Shown here: one piece after another, positions 52,321 through 63,400 of the stretch
Layout: the number at the start of each line of letters is the position of its first letter
Numbering within the stretch: the stretch's first letter is position 1
Program-made: the position numbers and the translations under genes
DNA from: Cydia pomonella
Taxonomy: Eukaryota; Arthropoda; Insecta; Lepidoptera; Tortricidae
Direction: 5' to 3'
Length of the DNA stretch: 64,000 nucleotides
Assembly (NCBI RefSeq): GCF_033807575.1
Contig: NC_084729.1
Coordinates: forward strand, 5,208,001-5,272,000
The notes under the pieces: model-generated
What the model saw: only the letters and a program-made list of their open reading frames with translations
Databases searched by the model: none
What the model was told of the DNA's origin: nothing

Positions 52321-52589
52321 TTTACTAACACAATGATCCCTGGTGGTCTTAAATAAAGAATTTATTATTATTATTCCCTTTATTCATTTAAAATCTTAGG
52401 TTAGCCATATCACCCGAGATATTTTGACGGTCGAACGAAGTGAGTGGTTACTTTTACCCGAGTTATCTCACTTCGTTCAAGCGTCAATTCGTCAAAATAT
52501 CTCGGGTAAGCTAAGATTTTAAATGAATAAAGGAAATAATAATAATAAATTCTTTATTTAAGACCACCAGGGATCATTGTGTTAGTAAA
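52321..52589. repeat. ~270-bp near-perfect palindrome
   Basis: TTTACTAACACAATGATCCC at the left is mirrored by GGGATCATTGTGTTAGTAAA at the right. The arms stay paired for about 120 bp each, including CCCGAGATATTTTGACG and GAACGAAGTGAG, with a ~25-bp loop. Confidence 0.92.
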
Positions 52590-53114
52590 ACACTCTACTT
52601 TTCATTTCGACTGTGAGGAAAGTCAAAAAAACAAGAAATGTAGGTCATGACTGGAATTGGCGCCATTTACATTTTGATCGGAAAAAAACACCATACACCA
52701 TACACCATAGACAATCCGATGTTGAATTGGAATGTGTCTGAAACGCCTTAAAAAAGTGAAATCAAATGAATGAATGTAATGTAATGATAATATTTTAAAC
52801 ATTCATCGTCATTTGTATTGATTTATTAACAAATATATATATTTATTTCATACATTTAGATATTAAATAGAAGTAGTATAATTGTTTAATAATGTAATGC
52901 AATTGACATTTAATTTTGATAATAGTTGGTCTGAAAATGCGGAAGCTAATATGAGGGCTTTTAACTGAATAATATGGCATATATGGCTGTTAGCCGTTGC
53001 TCGAAGTACAAATAAAAAAAATGCAATTTTCCACCCAGATATTACCCTATGAAAGGTGAACTTTCCGAATAGGAGAGATGAAAACATATAAAAATATTAT
53101 AAAAAAACCTAACC
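52590..53114. other. AT-rich intergenic stretch
   Basis: No gene signature. A small ACACCATACACCATACACCATAG micro-repeat lies near 52690. Confidence 0.35.
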
Positions 53115-53343
53115 AAGGGTGCCGCCGGCAGCGGGGCAGGGCCCAAGCTGCCGGTGGTCAGGGCCGCAGGGAGAGGAACCGCCGCACTATCCGCGCCGTG
53201 TCCAAGATCACCGCCTTCTGCATCTGACCCTTGATCCAACCACCTAGCGAGAGTCTCTCAAGGTGTTGGTCGAGACTCTTCGCTATGAGACCGTTCGCTG
53301 ACACGACTATAGGGACAATGATCGTCGAGTCAGCATCCCACAT
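53115..53343 (-). mobile_element. Non-LTR retrotransposon C-terminal fragment
   Basis: Minus-strand frame WDADSTIIVPIVVSANGLIA ... QKAVILDTARIVRRFL, the end of a lepidopteran retrotransposon polyprotein. Confidence 0.7.
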
Positions 53344-53374
53344 GGCGGTTATGTCGTTGTTATTATTTATATAT

Positions 53375-53670
53375 CTTTCCCATCACGGAACAATGGTGCT
53401 CCGGAGCTTTGGGAGGCGTGCTCGGAGCCGAAGCCAAGACGTAGAGCCCCTTTTGAGTCTTTGATGAAATGTAAGGGGTACACCGAGCGGATGCTGCCCT
53501 TGCCCGTGTCATGGGACGCATGCGGAGGCAGCACCCGCCAGGGTGTAATGACCATTTGAGAGTTGATGGAATCTAAAATGAATTGCACTATTGGGTGAAA
53601 GCGCTGGAATAAATAGTGGGCTATGGGATAAAAAACTGGACGCCTGCCTAATAAAACGGTATTAAATTTT
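53375..53670 (+). repeat. Dispersed repeat shared with 12411-12690
   Basis: Same order of marks from TTTCCCATCACGGAACAATG to GCCTGCCTAATAAAACGG. This copy keeps two short segments deleted in the other. Confidence 0.7.
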
Positions 53671-53925
53671 TCACCACACCAACTGGTAAAGACCCTCTGA
53701 ATTGTTCAAAAACGAATGAGAACGTTGTATTTTATCCACATGTGAGGCAAAGTAATCAAATTTTGAGTTGTTTCCTTATGTTAGCTAGTAAAATTCACTT
53801 TTGAACAATGATTTTGAATGATTTTTTTTTATTACCTTCATTTGGATTTGATTTTATTTGAATTTTTTTGGTATTTCATAGTTATTAGTTTCCTCGTGTT
53901 GGTGTGGAATAACTGACAGAATACA
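53669..53925. mobile_element. MITE copy 2 (TTTCACCACACC ends)
   Basis: TTTTCACCACACCAACTGGT at the left, TGTTGGTGTGGAATAACT at the right; internal TTTTATCCACATGTGAGGCA as in 13801-14031. Confidence 0.65.
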
Positions 53926-54390
53926 ATGTTGGTAACTACTGTGAATTATTTTTCTCAGTTGTTACCACCGGGGACCGGTGAGAATTTTTTTTGTTGTTAC
54001 TGGTAAAAACACGGTTGTAACTAGTGAGAAAAGCCCCCCAAAGCGGTTCTTTACACACACCTCAGAATTTTAGTATCCGGGTTAGAAAAGTGACCCATTT
54101 TCTTTGTTACAAGCTTTTAAGGGTCCCCAGCAAGCTCGGTTCTCCATACAAACGTAGTTCCGCTCTCATTTTAAAACCACTAGCTAGATTGCTCTGTAAC
54201 TGTACTTACAATAGGATAAGGTATATCTATGCCTGTAATTATTTCATGTAGCTTCAGACAACATAAAACTTGTTTTTGCTCTATTTGATTTGTTTCATAA
54301 ACTGAAGCTATATGTACTAATTATAAGACTAGATATACCTCATGTCAGGTCTCCTATTGTTTCCCATAAAGTTTAAAGTCATAAATAAAT
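53926..54390. other. Intergenic stretch, nothing recognised
   Basis: 54170-54350 has CAGGTATAT-like and AAACTGAAGCTAT words, partly inverted. No protein signature. Confidence 0.35.
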
Positions 54391-54655
54391 TATAAATAAA
54401 TATTATAGGACATTATTACACAAATTGACTAAGTCCCACAGTAAGCTCAATAAGGCTTGTGTTGAGGGTACTTAGACAACGATATATATAATATATACAT
54501 ATTTATAAATACTTAAATACATAGAAAACACCCATTACGCAGGAAAAAATATCCATGCTCATCACACGAATAAATGACCTTACCAGGATTTGAACCCGGG
54601 ACCATCGGCTTCGTAGGCAGGGTCACTACCCACTAGGCCAAACTGGTCGTCAAAG
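54391..54655 (-). repeat. tRNA-derived SINE, full-length
   Basis: The minus strand starts near TGGCCTAGTGGGTAGTGACC, then B-box GGTTCAAATCC. Same family as 18301-18560; it serves as the uninterrupted reference for 15876-16505. Confidence 0.85.
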
Positions 54656-54900
54656 TCATAATGTATTGTTTGTCCGCATTTTCGTTAGCCATAATTTGTT
54701 TTATCTCAGAAACGCGTAACTTTTCAGGATTGCCATAAAACAAACCTAACCTAACCTATCTATAGGATAACCTAAGGAAATTCCTGAAAAGTTAACGGTT
54801 TCAGAGTTATGACTAATGATAATATGACTAACATTACATTATGACTTTCAATAATTATGCCAAACAAAGGGATCCGACCGCATGTCATATGTGCAGTTTC

Positions 54901-55200
54901 CTTTTTTTTTTATACTATGTCGGTGGCAAACAGGCATACGGCCCGCCTGATGGTAAGCAGTCTCCGTAGCCTATGTACGCCTGCAACTCCAGAGGAGTTA
55001 CATGCGCGTTGCCGACCCTAAACCCGCCCCCCCTCGATGAGCTCTGGCAACCTTACTCACCGGCAGGAACACAACACTATGACTAGGGTCTAGTGTTATT
55101 TGGCTGCTGTTTTCTGTAAGGTGGAGGTATTTCCCCAGTTGGGCTCTGCTCTAGATCTGGAATGACATCCACTGGCTGTGCCCTACCACACAGAGCCAGA
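54901..55200 (-). mobile_element. Abundant lepidopteran LINE 3' fragment
   Basis: GGTGGCAAACAGGCATACGG...CTGATGGTAAGCAGTC...GTTACATGCGCGTTGCCGAC is the reverse complement of a LINE 3' end. It is related to the fragment inside 55999-56255. Confidence 0.65.
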
Positions 55201-55324
55201 TGACATTCACAATGCCCATACCTCTCTTTCCTCATGTCATATATCCAACACGTAGTTTTAAATCGAGAACGGAACTCCGTTTGTATGGGAAGATGAAATC
55301 AGGCCGAGCTTGCCGGGGACTCTT

Positions 55325-56545
55325 AACTTGCCCTGTTAGTATGTATGTTAGTGTCGGAAGAATTCGGGAAGTCAAATTTAGCTTCTAAGATTTGATCCAC
55401 TTCCCGATTTCCGATTGAGCTAAAATTTTGCATGCATATGCAAATCAGATGACAATCTAATATTATAATGACATGAAGCTGATCTGATTATGAAGACAGG
55501 AGGTGGCCATGGGAACTCCGAGATAAAACAACACAAAGTAATACGGTTGTTTCCATCTCCAAATCTTAGGGCAGAATTGTATCACAATAAATTCTTTGGG
55601 ATTATAAGAACATGTTAAACTACTTTTAGGGGACCTGTAATGACCATATTTTTGTAAATATTGAATTTAAAATATGTTTTGGCACACGTCACGTGACAAA
55701 ACTCGAAACGTCATTGAAGATTCTGATGACGTCACAACTCTCGGATTGACACTGTTGACAGTTAGGCGATAAACAACAAATGACAAATGTCAGTTGACAG
55801 TTCGTATCTTCTAGGTGTGTATAGGGACCGTGCGCGTTGGAGGGTCTGCCATCTTGTGGCCTGAATCGGAACCATAAACATGCACATGTACACGTCACGT
55901 GTTTTCTTGTGCATAGTAGGTTCTGCCATCTTGTGGGCTACATCGGAACAAAAAACATCACATTTACGCCTCGCGCCAAAAATCTGACGGCTCCTCTTTT
56001 TTTTTTAATACCACGACGGTGGCAAACAAGCATACGGCCCGCCTGATGGTAAGCAGTCACCGTAGCCTATGGACGCCAGCAACACCAGAGGCATTACATG
56101 CGCGTTGCCGACCCTTTAAAAACCTGTACACTCCTTTTTTGAAGAACCCCATACTGTAGATCCTCGGGAAAACCTCGGCAGGAAGCTCATTCCACAGCCT
56201 AAGCGTTCGCGGGAGGAAATTCCTCTTAAACCGCTGCCTCCTACAGTTCATGCACGCTCCCTATGTAGTTATGTGTCAAACCGTAAACTGTGACGTCACA
56301 CAATTTTCAAAGAGCGTTTTGGGCGCGAAAGCAGCTGTCAAAATATATTTTGTTAATTTAACATATTTAAAGCCGTTTTTAGTATAAAAGTTGAATTTTA
56401 GGGCAACTTTTAGTTAATATAGAACGTAATGTAAGCGTTTCAAAAAATTGGAAACAACCCTATTGTGTTTCGGGTTGTTAGAATTGACTCGAAGTATTAG
56501 TTGCCTGTTAAAAGAAAAGTACAGTAAGCGATACAAGCTTGTAAA
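55325..56545. repeat. Four-level nested insertion
   Basis: The outer repeat (as at 22200-22895) is 55325-55541 and 56465-56545. Into it is inserted the ~480-bp MITE (55544-56464, inverted). Into the MITE is inserted the GGGAGCGTGCATGAAC repeat (about 55817-56270, inverted). Into that is inserted a LINE 3' fragment (about 55999-56255, minus strand, LWNELPAEVFPRIYSMGFF). All four boundaries are visible by comparison with uninterrupted copies elsewhere in the window. Confidence 0.87.
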
Positions 56546-56699
56546 TGAAGTTTTTGCCAAAAGCTTATTTTTAAATGTTACCTTGCCACCAAGCAGGATC
56601 TTGGCTACGATCGGTGACTGCTATGATGTCGTCTTTCTCGAAACTTAGCTCGTCGGCGTTTTGAGCTGTGTACGGGTACAGCGCGATCACCTTAAAATA

Positions 56700-57305
56700 A
56701 TAGTAGTTAGTTAGTTAGCACGGTAAGCAGCTAGCTTGTTAAGGTTAAGTTAGTTAGCAGCTAGCTAGTTAAGGTTAAGATAGTTAGCAGCTAGCTAGTT
56801 AAAGTTAAGTTAGTTAGCAGCTAGCTTGTAAGGTTAAGTTAGTTAGCAGCTAGCTAGTTAAGGTTAAGTTAGCAGCTAGTTAGTTAATATTAACTTAGTT
56901 AGCAGGTAGCTAGTTAAGGTTAAGTTAGCAGCTAGCTAGTTAATGTTGACTTAGTTAGTAGCTAGCTCGTTAAGGTTAAGTTAGTTAGCAGTTAGCTAGT
57001 TAGGGTTAAGTCAGTTAGCAGTTAGCTCTTTAAGGTTAAGTTAGATAGCTGCTAGCTAGTTAAGGTTAAGTTAGTTAGCAGCTAGCTCGTTAAGGTTAAG
57101 TTAGATAGCTGCTAGCTAGTTAAGGTTAAGTTAGTTAGCAGCTAGCTCGTTAAGGTTAAGTTAGATAGCCGCTAGCTAGTTAAGATTAAGTTAGTTAGCA
57201 GCTAGCTAATTAGGGTAAAATTAGTTGGCAGCTAGCTAATTAAGTTAAGTTAAGTTAGATAGCTGCTAGCTAGTTAAGGTTAAGTTAAGCTAGCTATCAG
57301 TCAAT
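56700..57305 (+). repeat. ~30-bp minisatellite rich in AGCTAGCT
   Basis: About 20 copies of a unit near TTAAGGTTAAGTTAGTTAGC + AGCTAGCTAG, with many 1-6 bp length variants. Every unit contains the self-complementary AGCTAGCT or a variant. Confidence 0.92.
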
Positions 57306-57317
57306 GTACGAAATTCT

Positions 57318-57560
57318 TCGTGCTAAACGTCCGTCTTTTATTTACCAGTTGCTTTTCGGTGAAGGAAAACATCAGCAAGAGGAAACCGGATAAGACCTAG
57401 TTTCCCCCTGAGTTGCAAATGACAGTCGCGTGAAAACTAGTGGCGACGCCAATTCTTAGGATTAGTTCCCAAGCGGATCTTAGGAGCTTAGCCTATGAGC
57501 CGTGGTAAAAAGGTCTGGCCTAGTGGGTAGTGACCCTGCCTATGAAGTGACGCCACTTTT
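57318..57560 (+). repeat. SINE fragment (9660 family) followed by a second SINE head
   Basis: 57340-57510 carries GGTGAAGGAAAACATC and GAGGAAACCGG; 57512-57545 carries TCTGGCCTAGTGGGTAGTGA, the start of the 18301 family. Confidence 0.65.
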
Positions 57561-58117
57561 AGATGTTTAACAAATTTAACACATAACAGTGAAAAAATAA
57601 GGATCAAAGTCAAATGGCGTTCTAAGTTATAATCATGGGTCGAAAGATGGCAGTAAATTTACACTGGCTACAAAGTTTTCTTTGATAATCCACCTCCATT
57701 TCAAATTATCTTTGCTATTACGAATGTGATGAAGATATATTCAGCATACCTTTGTATCTATAATAGATATCGACACTAGAGTAATTCTGCCCTTGCCCTT
57801 TTTTTGGCAATTTGTCTTACAAGATGTACACCTATCTTTGTATATTTTTCTAAGAACATTTTTTATCAGGCGCAAGCGAGGGTTGAACTTACGATTTTTT
57901 TTGATTTGCTAAGAAAAGGGTTAAATTTTCCTGGTTAACCCATTCTAGCCTGTTTTTTTTTTGGGTTTCAGATTGGAATATTTTCTACTTTATTGTTCTT
58001 CGAGGTGATTTGCAGCTTTATAATTTTTTCACTTTATCATACTGCGGGCGCCAAATGGCACCGCTAGGCTATAATATGTTAATTAAATACGCTATCGGGC
58101 TGTTTTTTTGATCTAGT
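57561..58117. other. Intergenic stretch, nothing recognised
   Basis: No coding signature; T-rich patches at 57900-58110. Confidence 0.35.
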
Positions 58118-58319
58118 AATTTATTTATTTATTTAAATTTTACTGCAGAAATTTACAAAAAAAAACAAATGGCGGACTTAACGCCTTAAGGCATTCTCTA
58201 CCAGCCAACCATTGGGCTTAACAGAGACAGTTAGTTTGGTGCAGGTTTGCAAAGAGTGGGTATGAGAATAGACACAAGTCGAGATTACTATGATAATATA
58301 CGTACGCAAACATACACAA

Positions 58320-58360
<41 letters not shown>

Positions 58361-58470
58361 AATATATGTAATAAAGTAAAGAAAAAGTGACGAAGCCCTC
58401 CAGTGGTGAAGGCCGGATTCGAACCTGCGTCTTTGGCATCGCGGCTAACGTCTTGACGCGATTTTTTGTA
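58118..58470 (-). repeat. Retroposon 3' end plus SINE-like tRNA head
   Basis: 58118-58245 matches 50430-50560. 58322-58352 is (TA)n. 58381-58460 has, on the minus strand, B-box-like GGTTCGAATCCGGCC and resembles 59548-59660. Confidence 0.6.
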
Positions 58471-58870
58471 TATGACATATTTCAGTTTATACTTTAAAAC
58501 ACACAAATCAAAATATTCGATAAAAACATTTTGGTTTGTTCCCTCTATTTTTAATAATAATAAAAACAATCTTTATGTATCACTATATACAAAAAATACA
58601 GGAATTGAGAAAAGATATAAATATATTAATATTTTGATAAATAAAAAATTAGCAGTACCTTATCGATGACTGTCTCGGCCGGCATGGCGTCCATTTTAGA
58701 CGACAGCACGGGGGTCGTTCTGCCCGAAGTGCGGCCCGAAGATTGTAACACCTGCAACGAAATTAAGCAAATACGTATTTAGGCTATATTTTTTTTTTAA
58801 ATTAAAAACTGATCGGCGATTGGCTCTAGTCACAAGTAGGGAGGATATGCCGATTCCAGCTCACTTTAGG

Positions 58871-59165
58871 TATTTATCTCCCCCTCCCCCCCCTCACACC
58901 CCCCCTCACCCCCCCTCCCCCCCTCACCCCCTCACCCCTCCCCCCTCACCCCCCCCTCCCCCTCACCCTCACCCCCCTCCCCCCTCACCCCCCCTCACCC
59001 CCCTCCCCCGCCCCCCCTCACCAACCCCCCAACCCCCCTCTCCCCCCTCACCCCTCCCCCCTCCCCCCTCTCCCCTCACTCCCCCTCACCCCCCTCCCCC
59101 ACCTTCCCCGCCGCCGCCGCCCCGCCCTCCCCCCCCCCCCCGCCCCCCCTCCCCCGCCGCTGCCC
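58871..59165. repeat. C-rich low-complexity tract
   Basis: About 295 bp almost entirely C with T, A and G interruptions, of (CCCCT)n/(CCCTCA)n type. It is the strongest strand-composition skew in the window. A shorter similar tract is at 59366-59430. Confidence 0.9.
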
Positions 59166-59500
59166 CTGGCCCTGCGCCCTTGGTAGTTCGGCAAAGATCC
59201 GTTAGATGGCGCCACTTGGTAGTTCGGCAAAGATCCGTTAGATGGCGCTACTTGGTAGTTGTTCATTGATCCCCGTCAGATGGCGTTACTTTGTACGTGT
59301 AAGTAAGTTAGTTATCGATGAATTTAAAAAGTTCGGCAAAGATCCGTTAGAGGGCGCCACTAGCCCCCTTCCCGCCGCCTCCCCGCCCTCCCCCGCCCCC
59401 TCCCCGCCGCTGCCCCTGGCCCTGCGCCCCTTGGTAGTTGTGCATATATCCTCGCCAGTTGGCGCTACTTTCTATGTTTAAGGTATTTATCTCCCGAGGG
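59166..59500. repeat. Degenerate tandem duplication around TTAGATGGCGC
   Basis: TTGGTAGTTCGGCAAAGATC occurs twice 36-37 bp apart at about 59180 and 59217. The C-tract plus GCTGCCCCTGGCCCTGCGCC is duplicated ~258 bp downstream. Confidence 0.8.
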
Positions 59501-59547
59501 AAAACTTCGCTAAAATAGATGGCACCACTTTGTACGTGTACGACAAA

Positions 59548-59662
59548 CAAAAAGTGACGAGGTGGCCTCCAGTGGCGAAGGTCGGATTCGAACCAGCGTC
59601 TTTAGCTAACCGGGGGCGTCTTTAGCCAGTTAACGTCATGAACCCCTAGGCCACCCCGTCAC
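59548..59662 (-). repeat. tRNA-like SINE fragment
   Basis: On the minus strand: TGGCCTAGGGGTTCATGACG (A-box-like), then GGTTCGAATCCGACC (B-box-like), with an internal repeat of GTCTTTAGC. It lacks a tRNA cloverleaf. Confidence 0.6.
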
Positions 59663-60012
59663 GGTGAAACTGGTCCTAATTTCTCGACTATATATGCAAT
59701 CGTAGTGAGACTAGGCGTTATGTGAAATTCGCATGTATCGATGCCAATTTCCTATAGCTCGTTGAGCAATAATGTAAATGACTACATTTGACCTCGCTCG
59801 ACAAAGATGATTCAGTTTGCACCGAAAGTTGAGGTAAGTACATATATTTATATTTTAATTATTACAAAATAATGTAGTTTCGTTTCCTGTACGATAACTT
59901 AACAAACAAATCTTTTCCTCTTTTCATATAGTTCATGAGAACCGTTTCACACGTTTCTTTACCACATGCGCCCCGCCCGTCTACACCCCACCCCTCCACT
60001 GAATTTTTCTGC
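59663..60012. other. Stretch upstream of the viral-type polymerase, nothing recognised
   Basis: No clear terminal repeat of a Polinton-like element could be seen, so the left border of that element is undetermined. Confidence 0.4.
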
Positions 60013-60049
60013 TATAAAAGAGCATGTTGAACCATATTCCCACTACAGT
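60013..60049 (+). promoter_or_regulatory. TATA box with arthropod-type initiator
   Basis: TATAAAAG at 60013-60020 and CTACAGTG with the A about 32 bp downstream. It points toward the polymerase gene, but the 100-N gap lies between. Confidence 0.45.
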
Positions 60050-60103
60050 GTCACAACGAATATTGCGTTGAAATCATGGATCCGCAAGCTTCATCACATA
60101 CCA

Positions 60104-60203
60104 NNNNNNNNNNNNNNNNNNNNNNNNNNNNNNNNNNNNNNNNNNNNNNNNNNNNNNNNNNNNNNNNNNNNNNNNNNNNNNNNNNNNNNNNNNNNNNNNN
60201 NNN
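60104..60203. other. Assembly gap (100 N)
   Basis: Exactly 100 N, the usual placeholder for a gap of unknown size. Sequence on either side may not be adjacent in the genome. Confidence 1.
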
Positions 60204-60405
60204 CGATGATGCAATAATGAGTCACTCTGTGTCGACACGTGCAAATCATGTGTGGGCGTCGCATGGCGCGTCGCCGGCCAGGCTCCCCTTCCCCGCTTCG
60301 CCGCGCACCGCAGACGCCAGCGCATGGCATGATGCAACTCACTTAGTTGCCCGCAGCCCGCCTCACGGCACGACCGTACCGTTGTCTGAGCGAGTGAATT
60401 GAACC

Positions 60406-63400
60406 ATGGCGTTGTTACATCATTGCAACTTTTGTAACGAAGATGTATTATCAAACTGTTTGATATCTCATTCGGAAAGTGACCGCCACATCCTGCTTTG
60501 TGCACAAGAAAAGTCTGCCGACGGTGCTGTTTACATTGTTGACAGTGCCTTCAAGTGCAGAATAATTACATACCGGATTAATGGGAGTGCAGACATTTTG
60601 GATCCTAAAATGTATTTGTTGAATATTGGAGAAACGCTTGAAAAGCTGATTACCATTGAACTAAAAACACATAAACATGTAAAAATAAATGTTGAACTCT
60701 TTGGTACTTTTGTGAAAACCAATGCTGAAGGTGAAGTGATACGTGATCTAAAGTCATTCAACACAAAAAACGTGGCTCTGCATAAAGACTGTATGGATTT
60801 TCCATCGTATTTTGAACAAATATCCTTGTGTATTTCCAAAAAATGTGAAGATTTCGACGAAAGGGACAGCGGTTGGGGTCTCGAGAAGATTGAGTTTTCT
60901 CAACGTCAACGTTAACAAATATCAACCACTCAAAGGATCTACATATATACCACTGCCACCCGAGGTGCAATCGAAGAATGCATGTGTTAACGTGAAAAAT
61001 CGTGATAACAAGTGTTTTTATTGGGCCATCATTAGTGCTCTCTATCCAGTTGATAAAAACAGTGATCGTCCCTCATCGTACCCACATTATACAGACATTT
61101 TTAACGTGACAGGTATAAAAGATCCGGTTTGTCTCTCGGACATTAAAAAGTTTGAAAAATTAAATAAAATCAGTGTTAATGTATATGGTATTGATACAGA
61201 TAAGAAAAGGGATGACAGGGGTCTGACTATTGTACCTCTACGTATTTCGAAAATGTCTTGCGAAAATCATGTAAATTTGTTATATTTTGAGAGAGGTGAT
61301 GTTTCACATTATTGTTGGATTAAAAATTTGTCTCGTTTAGTGAGTTCGCAAATTAGTAAGCATGGAAAAACAACATGGATATGTGATGGGTGTTTACACC
61401 CCTTTGCAAATAAAAATAAACTAGATCGACACCGAGCAATTGGTTGTGGGGAGACACTTGTAGAGCTACCTAAGCCTAATAATAAATACTTACGTTTCAA
61501 AAATTATAAAAATAAAATGAAAGTGCCATTTGTAATTTATGGTGACTTTGAATCGATTTTAGTTCCATTAGCTAATGAAAAGTCTAATACTACAAGTGCT
61601 ACTTGTAACACCCATAAACATGTGCCATGTAGTTTTTCCTATTATATTCATTGTGAATATGACAATAATTTATCCAAATTTGTTATCTATCGCGGTGAAG
61701 ATTGTGTGGAGAAATTTATACAGAGCATTCGTGAAGACGCTGATAGAATTATAAAAATCTTGCAAAAAGTCGTACCACCAAAAAAAATTACAGCGACAGC
61801 AGCGGTGCTAACACATCCTCCAATATATGTCATATTTGCAAGAAAAAAATTGGAGATGATGAAGCTTATGTAATTGATCATTGTCATTTAACGGGTAATA
61901 TTAGAGGCAAAACACACAATTCATGTAATTTGAATTACCAATTACCAAAGTTTATACCAGTCGTCTTTCACAATTTGAGCGGTTACGATTGTCATCTATT
62001 CATTAAGGAATTAGCCAAGATTAAGGGAAAGTTAACCTGCATTCCCATTAACAAGGAAAAATATATTTCATTCGATTTAAGGATTGACGAATACAGTCTA
62101 AGGTTTGTCGACTCGTATAAATTCATGTCAAGTAGCTTGGATAAACTAGTTTCAAACCTTTCACAGGACCAATTCAAAATACTACCAAATTTCTTACCAC
62201 CATCCGATAATTGTTACGAACGTGAGAAATATATGAAGTTACATACGCGTAAGGGAGTTTTCCCTTACGAGTATGTAAGTGACTGGAGGCGGCTTGAGGA
62301 AACTGCGCTACCCCCTCAGGCCGCCTTCTATAGCAGCCTCACGGACTTAAATATTTCCGATGAGGATTACCAACATGCAAAAGATGTTTGGGATGCGTTC
62401 AATATTACAACTCTGGGTGAATACTGTGACTTATATTTAAAGACAGATGTTCTATTATTGGCTGAAGTGTTTGAAAACTTTAGACAAGTGTGTATAGGTG
62501 CGTATGAATTAGATCCGTGTCAATATGTCACTGCACCCGGTTTGAGTTGGGACGCCATGTTGAAACATACCGAAGTATGCCTAGAATTGTTTACGGACTA
62601 TGAAATGATTCAATTTATAAAGAAAGGTATAAGAGGTGGTGTCTGTCAAGCTTCAAACCGCTATGCTAAGGCCAATAATATATTCATGCATGATTATGAC
62701 GTGAATCAGGACAGCAGTTTTATCATCTATTTGGATATAAATAATCTTTACGGTGATGCCATGCGACGCCCGCTTCCAATCGATAACTTTAGGTGGATGA
62801 GTGAAGACGAGGTTAAACTGTTTGATATATCAACACAACGGATAGACTCTGATGTTGGATATATATTGGAAGTAGATTTGGAGTATCCACATAGCTTACA
62901 TGACTTGCATAATGATTACCCTTTCTGTGCTGAAACCAAACTACCAATTGAGGGTAAAATTAAAAAGTTATTGCTAACATTCGATAACAAAACCAATTAT
63001 GTTGTGCACTATGCTAACCTCAAACTATATATTGAAAAAGGGTTAATTTGTAAGAAAATTCATAGAATTCTCACTTTCAATCAATCATCTTGGCTAAAAT
63101 CATATATTGACTTAAATTCGCAAATGAGAGTCCAAGCTAAAAACAGTTTTGAAAAAGATTTCTTTAAACTCATGAATAACTCCATATTCGGGAAAACTAT
63201 TGAAAATGTCGAGAAAAGGGTTGATGTCAAGTTGTGTAAACAGTGGGATACTTTGCACAGCGAACATAAGCAACGAACAAAACCTACATATGGTCTCGAT
63301 CGTTACATTTCCAGACCAAATTTCCACAGTGCCTCTATTTTCTCTGAAGAACTGGTAGCTGTGCAAATGAACAAAACCATAATTGTATACGACAAACCTA

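Noticed and set aside
56700..57305. Interstitial telomeric repeats
   Set aside because: The insect telomere unit is TTAGG; this array has TTAAGG and GCTAGC words in a ~30-bp unit.
58820..59269. Proline-rich protein
   Set aside because: The frame is a translation of the C-rich low-complexity tract and has no start context, domain or splice support.
60074..60505. Minus-strand frames around the assembly gap
   Set aside because: They run through 100 N and have no recognisable motif.
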